This document shows, piece by piece, positions 9,865 through 19,469 of a stretch of 33,444 bases of DNA. Position numbers and translations under genes: made by a program. The notes beneath the pieces are model-generated. The model searched no databases and had not been told where the DNA came from. It saw only the letters and a program-made list of their open reading frames with translations. The number at the start of each line of letters is the position of its first letter. Within the stretch, counting starts at the first letter, position 1. The stretch is from contig JAKSYS010000682.1 in NCBI GenBank assembly GCA_022925895.1, positions 1 through 33,444 on the forward strand, written 5' to 3'. This stretch comes from Fragilaria crotonensis. Taxonomy: Eukaryota > Bacillariophyta > Fragilariophyceae > Fragilariales > Fragilariaceae.

Positions 9865-11035
9865 GATTAACTACGTAAGTGCAAGTGAGAAAGCCTGGAA
9901 TCAGGATTCGTTGGTGGAGTGCGAGAGGGAGAGACAACAACACGTTAGAGGGCTGGGGGAATAGCAAATACGACGGACTCAAGACACCACCACACAACCA
10001 AGAACCTGATGGTAAATGAACGTGAACGCTATCAGCGATCTACAATCTTGTTCGTCATCGACATGTCACAACAACTCAAAGTGACCCTTCGATTCGTCAA
10101 AAGTTTCAAATGCGGAGATGATTCAAGTCGCCTGAGCACAAGCCGTCATGGTCAACTCACGGGAAACACTTTTGTTGGTTAACGTGGTGTTGCTATGGAT
10201 GTGGTTTACTCCTTACTTCATCCTACACAAAACTAGTACTGATTGCCACCTGTGGACAAGGTATGACGGGAGGCCGTGTATGTCCCCTAATCGAGCCGAT
10301 CGAGCTTTTCTAAAGAAATCGACTCCATAAATTATATTGCAAATTAAGTTACACATCAATTTTACCTACGAATCTCAGCCTGCTCCTCTGAGAATAGAAA
10401 TACCGTACACTTTACCAGTACAAAGTAGAACTGTGTACTCCCGTACACTACTTCAGGTCATGGCCGGCTCGATTAGGGGACATACACGGGCTCCCGGATT
10501 TGTGGAGGTACTACACTACAGTAGCGGATAGATTAACAGCCATAAACCAACAGACACACTACCAGTGTACAGTAAACATGCTTCCGGTTTCCGGTACTGT
10601 AGTTCTCCATTACTACAGTACCAGTTACCAGTACGTCACTAAACCAGGTAAGCCCAGTACTGTATTCCAGTAGCAAATGCATCTTGTTTCAAACGAGATG
10701 TCCTCGGATCTCTGTTCTATACATGCCAGGCACTACGCACGAGTTAGTAGTGTCCGAGTACTATGATACTGTACCAAGTAGATAGTTGCAGCAGCTACTG
10801 GCTACTGGATACTGGAGGAGGAACCGGTGTACTGTATTGGGATAGACAACGTGTACAGCTGTACAGTAAAACATGAATGTACTGTGAGTTCTCCAGTACA
10901 CCAGTAGAGAGATCTGGTACCGGTAGCTTTCGAACTGGACTTCACTGTGCTATACAGTCATATAGTACATAGTACTATGTCTACTATATATCTTTCGTCG
11001 GACCAGAACAGATATCAATTGCCTGTGTGACAACA
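9865..11035. other. Divergent intergenic region rich in GTAC/TACTGTA words
   Basis: This 1.17-kb region lies between the uS17 gene and the three-repeat gene. It carries a long inverted repeat (10267-10298 with 10465-10496) and, from about 10400 to 10980, a dense set of palindromic or near-palindromic words such as GTACTGTA, TACAGTA, CCAGTAC and GTACAGCTGTACAG. A 60-codon frame at 10148-10330 has no recognisable features. Both flanking promoters must be here, but I cannot point to a core element. Confidence 0.5.
10267..10496. repeat. 230-bp foldback structure with 32-bp inverted arms (possible MITE remnant)
   Basis: The left arm (10267-10298) and the right arm (10465-10496) are reverse complements at 31 of 32 positions, separated by 166 bp. 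The arms contain a 24-bp perfect core (10274-10297 and 10466-10489). The spacer encodes nothing recognisable and is rich in GTAC words. A small non-autonomous foldback element is the simplest reading, but I see no clear target-site duplication at the arm edges. Confidence 0.6.
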
Positions 11036-12092
11036 ATGATCATGCGACGCACCAGATTGCCCGCGAAGCTGACCCTTCAAAGAGTGGTGTCGCACCGAAG
11101 CAGATGTGTCTCTACAGCGCAAGCGCCTTCATCGTCATTGCGAGAACATCATGGTATCAAAGTCGCAGCCGCAACATCAGCAGCAATGTGTGTCTGTGTG
11201 GTCAGGTCTCATTCGCAATCTGCCGTCGACTGTCAAGAGCGACATCCCAATCCCGTATGGCCTTCCGGAATATCAGAGAAAGATGTGAATGATTTTGTTG
11301 ATTCGGTCCTTACTGATTCATCTATAAATATGTCAGGAATCCCCGATGTTGTCGAGCGTTCTATATACGCAGCAACAGTTACCATGACGGCGAATCTCCT
11401 ATACCGAGCGATTGCGGAGCTTCACGGCATCCAGCTCTTTGGTCACGAACTAATCCTTAAGCGACAGATGAGTTCTACTGGAAAGGTAGTGATTGATGGC
11501 GATCACTTTGGAATTGACGAGGAAATTCTGGAACAAGTTGCCGATCGACTTTTGATGAACAGTTCTGTCAATCAAACACTGGTGCCTGATGTCGTGGAGC
11601 GGCAGTTGTACATCAACTGTCTGAAGCTTATCTTTCACATGTTGGATAGCATTGCTTATTCGCTCCGTATTACATTTGCGGTCATGATTTGCGTTTGCAT
11701 TTTGAACCGTCAAGAAACCTCTGGCGCCCAAATCTTCAACCACCAGGGCAAGTTCGAAGGACTTACTGGAAGTTGCGAGGAGAGCAGTCAACCCCGACGG
11801 TGTCTATGGAGATTTTCAAGTGCAGTTGCTAGCAAGCCTTTATGGTCTGGTGCTGGGTCTAGTAGATGACTTGTTGGCCAACACAGAGATCGACATGCTG
11901 TCGGACAAAATAAAAATTGACATTGTACAAGGTATTACGGAAACGCAGCAAGTATCACCAGACGTTCGGTTATCCAAGACAGAGAGTGCTCGCCCGAAGA
12001 AGTCAGGCACCGCTCTTGTATTTGGTTTAGGTGTTGGTGTAGGCGCTGCCGCAACTATTGCAGCTTTAAGTCTCAGCAGTCGACGCGGCTGA
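11036..12092 (+). CDS. Unrecognised protein with three internal repeats and a C-terminal membrane anchor (one frame change)
   Basis: The first frame runs from the ATG at 11036 to about 11712; the second, from about 11706 to the stop at 12092, is shifted. The N-terminus is basic (MIMRRTRLPAKLTLQR), perhaps an organelle presequence. Two repeats are visible: DFVDSVLTDSSINMSGIPDV and ADRLLMNSSVNQTLVPDV, each followed by VER and a hydrophobic helix. A weaker third copy in the second frame reads VDDLLANTEIDMLSD. The C-terminus has a Gly/Ala-rich helix (FGLGVGVGAAATIAALSL) and a short basic tail, like a tail anchor. The join could be a single indel, or an intron such as 11640-11745 (GTTGGA...CCAG, 106 nt). 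The donor is weak, and removing that stretch would delete the helix matching repeat one. The GTG nine bases upstream is not used. I do not recognise the family. Confidence 0.5.
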
Positions 12093-12191
12093 GCTCCTAT
12101 TAGCGAAGCTTTCACAGGTTCACATTGTACGAGATAATAGCTTTTCGGCTCCATTTGTCATGTGATTGCTTCGACGATACAGTAAACACTT

Positions 12192-13262
12192 TCAGGCGCT
12201 TTTGCAGTCAAAGTAATCGGCTGTTTTGGCGCTAGCCTCGGCAGCTTCCTTCATGATTTGCTGCATAATTGCGTCTACGGTCAGCACGTCATGAATCAAA
12301 CCCTGGGACTGACCAACAAATTGCACACCTGCATCCAAATCTCCATCAATTGTGGCCTTCTCCAAATATTTTGTCGCAGCCCCGAACTGTGCCACCGCAA
12401 AAAGTTTGTCCCATTGAGTCAAAAGACCGGGAAGGACCTTCCAGAGCGGAATGGAGAAGTCCCTCGCCGCCAGCATTGCACGCCACGCCACTACCGGAGG
12501 GAGAGGCGGATGAGCCATTAGTCGCTTTGACAAAGGAGTCTTCAAGACTCTTGCAGAAATACCATCAAAGTTGGACCCGTAGACCGAGTCCGATTCAGTA
12601 GATGCACAGATAGCGTCTTTGGCAGCTTGTGAGAGGGAGCTTTCATGCGTGACGGCAAACCTTGAACCCATTGCAATAGCATCTGCTCCAAGGGACAACG
12701 CAGCTGACAAGCCAGCCCCGTTGGCAAACCCGCCTGCAGCAACCAGCGGAACGTCAGGAAATTGTTGAGCTATACTTGGAATAAGTGAAATGTTGCCAAC
12801 TTCGCCTCCGTGAGCTGCAGCTTCGTAGCCGGTCACCATGAGGGCATCTGCACCGGCATCCAGTGCCGCCTGGGCATGTTGTCGATTCGTTACGGTAGCT
12901 AGCACAGTACCTCCGTAGGAATGAACGGCATCTGCGATCCATTGTGCCTTGCCTAAACTGATGTTGACCAGCGGAACTTGTTCCATCACAGCCACCTCAG
13001 CATTCTCCTTGGCACCTGGCATTAGGAGTGTCGCACCCACACCGAATGTTTTGTCGGTGAGTTCGCGAATTCTTTGGATTGATTGTCGCGTTTCATCCGG
13101 TGACAGTGGACCAGTTGCTAGGATGCCGACACCTCCAGCATTCGACACAGCTGCCACCAACTCAGGTTTGGATATCCAAGACATCCCTGGTAGTAGAATT
13201 GGATATTGGCATTTTAGAAGCTTGGTGAGACGAGTCCTAACGGGAGGAGCAGCAGTCATCAT
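12192..13262 (-). CDS. Nitronate monooxygenase (2-nitropropane dioxygenase family)
   Basis: The 356-residue protein is a TIM-barrel flavoprotein of the NMO/2-nitropropane dioxygenase family, which uses FMN to oxidise nitronates such as propionate 3-nitronate. Visible family features are the N-terminal YPILLPGMSWISKPELVAAVS with NAGGVGILATG, the catalytic-His motif EAAAHGGEVG (His151), the phosphate-binding strands VAAGGFANGAGLSAALSLGA (175-194) and AIAMGSRF just after. The length matches the family. The frame stays open 76 codons upstream without an ATG, so I chose the double ATG at 13262/13259, which places the conserved barrel entry near the N-terminus. No targeting peptide is evident. The gene converges on the three-repeat gene (99 bp apart) and diverges from the MYG1 gene. 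Confidence 0.9.
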   Translation of the reverse strand: MMTAAPPVRTRLTKLLKCQYPILLPGMSWISKPELVAAVSNAGGVGILATGPLSPDETRQSIQRIRELTDKTFGVGATLLMPGAKENAEVAVMEQVPLVNISLGKAQWIADAVHSYGGTVLATVTNRQHAQAALDAGADALMVTGYEAAAHGGEVGNISLIPSIAQQFPDVPLVAAGGFANGAGLSAALSLGADAIAMGSRFAVTHESSLSQAAKDAICASTESDSVYGSNFDGISARVLKTPLSKRLMAHPPLPPVVAWRAMLAARDFSIPLWKVLPGLLTQWDKLFAVAQFGAATKYLEKATIDGDLDAGVQFVGQSQGLIHDVLTVDAIMQQIMKEAAEASAKTADYFDCKSA

Positions 13263-13725
13263 GGTTATCAATGATGTGCAGTTCCTGCCGTCGGTTTCCT
13301 TGATATAATATGGTGATGTGGAGATGTGGAGTGTTGGAAAGATGATTGCGAACCCTGTGACCCATGATGACGCGCCGTCCTGTTTATTTGATTTTTCATA
13401 TGATGGCTTCACAAATTCAATCCCACACCCCTCCCAGCGCTCGATTATCATACTGTCCCTGGGGACTCTGTACTCTGTACTCGAGTACAAGTACTCTCTA
13501 CTCTAGTATACTCAAGTGCAGCTCATTGCTAATAATAGCTATCATACGACTGGAATAAACCGAATGTACATGTGCTCTACCCATACCGTATTACTAGAAG
13601 TACAGTACACGGCATGACATCGTACGCAATGGTACCGTGACGGCCCATATCTATTCAATCACCATGTATCCATATCCAATCATCTGGTCTCGAGTTGTTT
13701 GCTCGCCACTGATCCATCTCAAAAA
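13263..13725. other. Divergent intergenic region
   Basis: This 463-bp gap lies between the nitronate monooxygenase and MYG1 genes. It contains a cluster of GTAC-type words at about 13459-13500 (CTGTACTCGAGTACAAGTAC) and AGTACAGTAC near 13600. No gene is seen. Confidence 0.45.
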
Positions 13726-14808
13726 ATGCATTCATCCGTTCGCAGACTTATCTCTGTCTCCATCATTGCGTTGTCACTTCTACGTTCCGTTTCTGCCTGG
13801 GTCACAATGTCGTACAAACGTGCCAAACTAGACCCAACTCCATCCCTGAAGAGGATTGGAACACATTCGGGAACCTTTCAAGCTGATGAAGCCCTCGGTG
13901 TCTGGATGCTGCGTCAAGTGAACGATTATCGTAACTCCAAGGTTGTACGCACGAGAGACACTGAGGTACTAAAGGATCTTGATATTGTTCTCGATGTAGG
14001 TGGTGTCTATGATCATTCAATTCTTAGATATGATCATCACCAACGCGGCTATGAAGAGTACTTTAATCCAGGTCGGTGCACCAAGCTAAGCGCATCTGGC
14101 TTAATTTATCGTCATTACGGCAAGGATGTCTTAAAGGCATTCTATCCTGAGCTATCCGAGGAGGAGTTGGATTGGGCTTACAAAGATTTACGATTCCTTG
14201 TTGGAGGCGCTCGATGCCATTGATACTGGTGTCGAACCTGCGGCGTCGATGCTGTATAAGGATTCAACCGGGTTGTCATCGCGTGAGCCGTCTGAACCCG
14301 CGCTGGAATGAGGTGGATGAGAATGGCGATCAACCAGACGCTGATGATCGCTTTGAGAAGGCATCCAACATGTGTGGAGATGACTTTGTATCCGTGATGA
14401 CCAAGGTGGTCGAGTCCGATCTCCCTGCTAGGTCAATCGTTGAACAATCGGTACTGGATAGATTCAAGACTGACGAGTCTGGTGAAATTATCACTCTTCC
14501 TGAGGCGGTCTCCTGGAGAGGACACCTGTACGAATTGGAGAAGACTCACAACCTGGAAGACTATCAAGTTTGTCCTCTACACAGACCAAGGCGGCATGTG
14601 GAGAGTCCAAGCTGTCACTGTTGAAGGCAAAGCTTTTGAAAACCGCCTCAGCCTGCCAGAAGCGTGGCGTGGTGTGAGAGATGAGGACTTGTCTACGATT
14701 GCTGGAATTCCAGGGTGTAAATTCTGCCATGCGGCTGGCTTTATTGGAGGGAATGAAACTCATGAGGGTGCTCTGCAGATGGCGCGAGTAGCACTGGAAA
14801 CAAAGTAA
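13726..14808 (+). CDS. MYG1: MYG1-family exonuclease with signal-like presequence, interrupted by three frame changes
   Basis: The protein can be followed through four segments: 13726 to about 14183, about 14184-14280, about 14283-14560 and about 14562-14808. Each step moves the frame by +1 and is best explained by loss of two bases (near 14181-14185, 14279-14286, 14556-14566). MYG1 is a DHH-type 3'-5' RNA exonuclease found in the nucleus and mitochondria in animals. Motifs include IGTHSGTFQADEA (44-56), DIVLDVGG (86-93) and YDHHQR (102-107), then LLEALDAIDTG, SRLNPRWNE, WRGHLYELE, KFVLYTDQGGMWRVQ, LPEAWRGVRDE and GIPGCKFCHAAGFIGG. Residues 1-25 form a signal peptide ending SVSA-W, which could direct the protein to the plastid. 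Met28 offers a start without it. The TTG 27 bp upstream is ignored. Identity is firm; intactness is not. Confidence 0.85.
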
Positions 14809-15448
14809 AGTTCACAATTCAGACTTCGCTTCGCCTACTAGACTGCAGTACTGCAGGAGTGATGAGTGACTTCATTTTTGGATCGCGAGGAGGTGCTACA
14901 CTTGTGTACTCCAGTATTACTACCGTTGTCTCGGAGACAAAATGCAAACAATGACCATGGCATCTCCATGCCATGTACACACAGTAGACAATGTCATTAG
15001 TACCGTTGTTTATCGAGCCGTGTCCAGTAGTGTTTAAGACGTATTCCACGTGGTGGGTGTTGGGTTCTGGTTGCGAGTTGTGACGCTGTGACAGTATCAT
15101 ACGATGTCATACCATGGGGTACGTTCGTGTCAAGTACTTGTACTGTACGACTCACTGGAGCTCAAGTTCCGAGTTCCGAGTGGCTCAACGTGGAATCCAC
15201 TCAGGCTCATGACCTAATAAAATTGTGTCTATTGATTTTTTAGTAGTATTCTTATAGGACTTCATGTGCTCGTGGTGGAGCCTGATACAACAAGTTCAAG
15301 TTCCGGGTTCTCCTAAACTTACGTTGTGGCATGCAAACACTGTTCATACGAGGATCCAGATCAACTTTGCCAAAAGAAGGCTGAATACAAAGGCTGTCCC
15401 AACTTCGTCAACTCAGAGGTTCAACAACCACTTGGACGAAGGAGTATC
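14809..15448. other. Intergenic region between MYG1 and CHLD genes
   Basis: This 640-bp gap holds GTAC-type words (CTGCAGTACTGCAG near 14843-14856, AAGTACTTGTACTGTACG near 15132-15149) and the CHLD promoter and 5' UTR. Frames at 15264-15448 show no recognisable protein. No RNA gene is seen. Confidence 0.45.
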
Positions 15449-18055
15449 ATGGCGTCAGTCCTATCAAGAACTGTATTGATTGCATTCTGCTCCCTTGCAG
15501 CCGTAAGTTTCTGTCGGGCTGATCGTAGATCATCAAGAATTGGACTTATCAAACCTTGACATCGCCGACCCACCTCGCCTCATCGTCCAGCTATTGACAC
15601 GATGCTGTGAGCCTCGCTATCGGAGCGAAGGTGCATTCGAGCAATTTACTAACTCAATCACAATCGCTGACCTCCATAATTCAGGTCAACTCTTTCACAT
15701 TCGTTGCGAATAGCCCTCATGTCAGACCACAGGCTACCAAGTCGTTCATGGCGACCATCTCTGAAGACACAGCAGCTGCGAGGGCCAAGGCTGCAATGGA
15801 GGCCGAGGCAGCGGAGAATCAACAAGCTGGACAGACTGTTGGAAAAGTGGGCATCAAGGACAACAAGCTAATGGATTTGGGAGGACGACCGTTTCCACTC
15901 TCCATGATTGTGGGTCAGGAAAATATCAAACAGGCACTTCTACTGGCCGCCGTCAACTATCGCATGGGCGGGTTGTCATCTCGGGAGGTAAGGGTACTGG
16001 AAAGTCCATCATGGCTCGTGGTCTCCACCAACTTCTTCCACCAATCGAGGTCCTCAAAGGATCGCCTTTCAACATTGATCCTGAGGGAGAGTGGGGACTT
16101 TACCAAGGCCGACCTTATGAATGGAGGCATTCCTTTGGAAGAACGCGAGACTGAAATCATTCCCACCCCATTCGTGCAGGTGCCTTTAAATGTTATGGAA
16201 GATCGTCTCATTGGTAGTGCCGATCTTGAGGAGAGCGTCAGGTCTGGTAAGACCGTGTTCTCTCAGGTCTTTTGGCAAAGGCTCACCGCGGTGTTCTTTA
16301 TGTCGATGATATCAATCTCCTTGATGAGGAGACCGCAAACATCCTGTTGAATGTCGTTACGGAGGGATTTGTTACCGTTGAACGTGAAGGAATCTCTCTC
16401 CGCTACCCTTGTCGTCCTCTAATCGCTACCTTCAATCCCGAGGAGGCTCAATTGCGGGATCATCTCCTAGATAGAATTGCCATTGCACTTTCGGCCGATG
16501 CTATCAAGTTGGACTTGAATCAACGTGTTGAAGCTGTTGATAGCGTGATCAATTTTTCAGCTTCAGGTGCTCAAGGCAATGTTGCAGGTGAGGATGCTCT
16601 CAAGATTGCCCTCGCCAACGAAGAAGACCTCAAGACTGCCATCATCTTTGCGCGTGAATACATCAAGGATTTGAAGGTTGCTCCATCACAAATTCAATAC
16701 CTGTGCGAAGAGGCTATTCGTGCGGGTTGCCAGGGTCACAGAGCAGAAATTTTCGCTTGCGAAGTCGCCAGAGCAGCTGCCGCTCTCGAGGGTCGCCAAG
16801 TCACCAGCGAGGACTTGCGCCTCGCTGTCAAGCTAGCCATCGCTCCTCGTGGTACTTTTATCAACACCCCGATGGATCAAGACGAGATGATGCCGCCTCC
16901 TCCTCCACCACCACCACCTCCACCTCAGCAAAATTTGGATGAACAGAAGGACGATCAAGACGAGAAGGAGGAGGAAGAAGAGGAAAGGACGAACCAGACG
17001 ACGAAGAGAGAACGAAAATGAAGCTCCTGATGTTCCTGAGGTTCCTCAAGAATTCATGTTTGAAGTTGACGCCACGCCAATAGATCCCGATTTGATTGAC
17101 TTCGCTAGCAGGCAACGAAGCGGAAAGGGGCGGACGTGGCCTTATCTTCTCCCAGGATCGTGGCCGATACATTAAGCCGATGTTGCCAAAGGAAAGGTCA
17201 CTCGCCTTGCTGGTAGGTCTATATTATGGAAACTATTCGTTATCCATGACAATGTTGTCTGATTTACTTCTTCTTTGCTTCACAGTCGACGCCACCTTGC
17301 GTGCTGCCGCTCCATATCAGAAGAGCCGACGTCAACGTGCGATTGGTACAGACAAGGAATCACGAGGAGTTCATATCGAGCAAGGTGATGTCCGCATCAA
17401 GAAGATGGCCCGTAAGGCTGGGTCGCTGATTATTTTCGTCGTCGATGCTTCCGGATCCATGGCACTTAACCGTATGAATGCTGCCAAGGGAGCCGCTCTG
17501 AGTCTTCTCACTGAAGCGTATCAAAGCCGAGATCAAATTTGCTTGATTCCATTCCAGGGTGAAGCAGCCGATGTGTTGCTTCCACCAACCAAATCTATTG
17601 CAATGGCTAGCAGACGATTGGAACAAATGCCTTGCGGAGGTGGATCCCCCCTTGCTCACGCCCTGCAGCTTGCTAGCCTCACTGGTCTTAATGCACAAAA
17701 AAGTGGAGATGTTGGAAAGGTTGTCGTTGTTCTCATTTCCGATGGACGTGCCAATGTTCCGCTTGCCGTATCCATGGGGGATGAATTCGATCCCGACAGC
17801 GACGAGGATTCCAAGGATGGAAAGCCAAGCCGAAACTACCTAAAGGAGGAGGTCATCGCCTGCTCCAAGAGATTGGGAGCACTTCCTGGTTTCAACTTGC
17901 TCTGCATCGATACCGAGAACAAGTTTATCTCTACTGGTCTGGCGAAAGATATTGCCGACGCCGCCCAAGGGAAGTACCACCAACTTGCCAAGGCTGATGG
18001 TAAGGCTATCGCTACTGTGGCGAGCAACGCTCTGAATGCAATTAAGTCAGCATAG
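15449..18055 (+). CDS. CHLD: Magnesium-chelatase subunit D, plastid-targeted, two introns, seven frame changes
   Basis: CHLD works with ChlI and ChlH to insert Mg into protoporphyrin IX in chlorophyll synthesis. Exon 1 (15449-15502) encodes a signal peptide. The intron at 15503-15684 (GTAAGT...TCAG) restores AAVNSFTF, an ASAF-like plastid-import site. The second intron is 17213-17285 (GTAGGT...ACAG), joining to [12 protein letters not shown]. The AAA+ part has Walker A GGKGTGKS (15984-16007), [18 protein letters not shown], Walker [13 protein letters not shown] (about 16293-16328) and [14 protein letters not shown] Pro-rich then acidic linker (16900-17030) follows, and a vWA domain with MIDAS DASGS (17444-17458), GGGSPL and ISDGRAN. 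Frame changes are needed near 15975, 16095, 16265, 16985, 17007, 17127 and 17190; all can be read as losses of one or two bases. Family members usually have a second Leu in [12 protein letters not shown]. Identity is firm; the frame changes are unexplained. Confidence 0.88.
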
Positions 18056-18136
18056 ACGTTGAGGGAACCCGTACTATAGAGTAATTCGTAGTTCTAAGTT
18101 GTCTCTGATGCGAATTGACTTCGTGCGTACGCAGTA

Positions 18137-19048
18137 CTACGCATCATCTGCTTGGTCAGCACGACGACCAAATACGGTACCAATAACGAATCGCTCAGGC
18201 TTGACCCGTTTCGACATCCGCACGCCCTCTGGAAAAACGACACGATCCAACCTCACCACATCTCTCAGTTGAAGGCCAGTACATTCCAGCTCCAACCTTT
18301 CCGGAATCGGAACTCCTTCCTCGACTGTGCAGCTCACGTAGCGCTTGACGGGGGCAATAAAACCACCGCGCTTCATTGCGGGACTCTCTTCCTCGTTGAC
18401 ATAGACAATTGGGATCTGGATGGGTCTCAAGGCGTGATAGCGCAGATAGTTGACGCAGAATAGTTTATTCTGGATAGGATGTCTCTGTACATTGGTGGGG
18501 ACGACACGGTGCACCGTCCCCTCCGAGTCGGTCTCGTCTTCGAACACCGTCAAGTCATAGACCCGACTCTCAAATGATCGGTGATAAAGATCGAGTTCTC
18601 GCTGGAGCAGTTTCCAAACAGTCTTGACATAAATCTTGGAGCTCTCATCGTCAGAATGAATACCCTTGAACGGATCACCTCCATAGAGAAGACCAGGGAT
18701 TTCAAGGTTGTCGCGAATGTTTCTGCAACGTCGTGATCCCTCTTCTTCAATGGAATGTCGCCGGAAACAACTGATCTTTCGGATATTAAGATGGCTTGCA
18801 TCATCTTTTTCTACAGCTTCATTCGCGACAGCTTTTACAGCATCGTCCACTCGACCAGCAAGTGACAAGTCCTCTTCGGCTTTGAAATTTGCTCGCAAAA
18901 AAGCAGCAATAGTTTCGTTCTTCGCCACATCTTCCGCACTCAGGCCCTGGACAAACTTCCATGGCTCCACGAGTGGGTCAGTACTGAAGAATCGTTTATG
19001 AATACGACGAATTAGCGCTCCATTCCGCAGCAGTCGGCTCATCGTCAT
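18137..19048 (-). CDS. Mitochondrial large-subunit ribosomal protein bL25m (L25/TL5/CTC family)
   Basis: The 303-residue frame begins with a basic amphipathic presequence (MSRLLRNGALIRRIHKRFFS) typical of mitochondrial import. After a helical spacer comes an L25-type domain (SRRCRNIRDNLEIPGLLYGG, then strands including SRVYDLTVFED and VPTNVQRHPIQNKLFCVNYL). A TL5-like C-terminal beta domain follows (IQIPIVYVNEEESPAMKRGG, RYVSCTVEEGVPIPERLEL). bL25 binds 5S rRNA in bacteria; the long TL5/CTC form has this second domain. Two in-frame ATG codons (19048 and 19042) are equally good. Unlike neighbouring MYG1, CHLD and TLC, this frame is unbroken. It converges on CHLD with 81 bp between stops. The assignment is by pattern recognition and fairly confident. 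Confidence 0.75.
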   Translation of the reverse strand: MTMSRLLRNGALIRRIHKRFFSTDPLVEPWKFVQGLSAEDVAKNETIAAFLRANFKAEEDLSLAGRVDDAVKAVANEAVEKDDASHLNIRKISCFRRHSIEEEGSRRCRNIRDNLEIPGLLYGGDPFKGIHSDDESSKIYVKTVWKLLQRELDLYHRSFESRVYDLTVFEDETDSEGTVHRVVPTNVQRHPIQNKLFCVNYLRYHALRPIQIPIVYVNEEESPAMKRGGFIAPVKRYVSCTVEEGVPIPERLELECTGLQLRDVVRLDRVVFPEGVRMSKRVKPERFVIGTVFGRRADQADDA

Positions 19049-19469
19049 GTTGAGGTCCTCGAAGCTTACGTTCCTGTGTGAGTGCGACAGAAGCTGTACG
19101 CTGTGCTGTTGCTACAAGCGTCTGTCCCCCCACACGAAAATGTTTGTCGTCCAAAATCCAAACCAGCACCAATTGGACGGTTGAATGCAAGACATGCTAC
19201 ATGCTGTCACTGCTGTACTGGACACATGACACATGTACTTCCTTTCATCACAGCATCACCGATTCGACTTATATGATCTCTACTGTCCGTGTGTAGCCTG
19301 CTCGAGTGAGCGACCAGCTTGTATGTGATGCACTCCTCCAGGCTCTATAGAGCACTTACATTAACTAAACTCATTATCTGTTTATGTAGCTGGACTTTGT
19401 AAACTCTACCCTGAGGATGTGAATGCCGCAATCTTGTCTCATGGCCACAGCGACCAATGCATGTAACAA
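19049..19469. other. Intergenic region upstream of the bL25m gene
   Basis: This 421-bp gap holds the bL25m promoter and the 3' flank of the TLC gene. I see short repeats of ACACATG/TGTACT type but no gene or RNA. Confidence 0.4.

Noticed and set aside
9409-9870. 153-codon plus-strand frame over the uS17 gene
   Set aside because: It is antisense to a complete uS17 protein and has no recognisable features.
10148-10330. 60-codon plus-strand frame in the uS17 upstream gap
   Set aside because: It is short, lies partly inside the inverted-repeat arm and has no family features.
14172-14624. Separate 150-residue gene in the MYG1 region
   Set aside because: Its conserved part is the middle of MYG1; the first 35 or so residues are out of frame with any MYG1 similarity.
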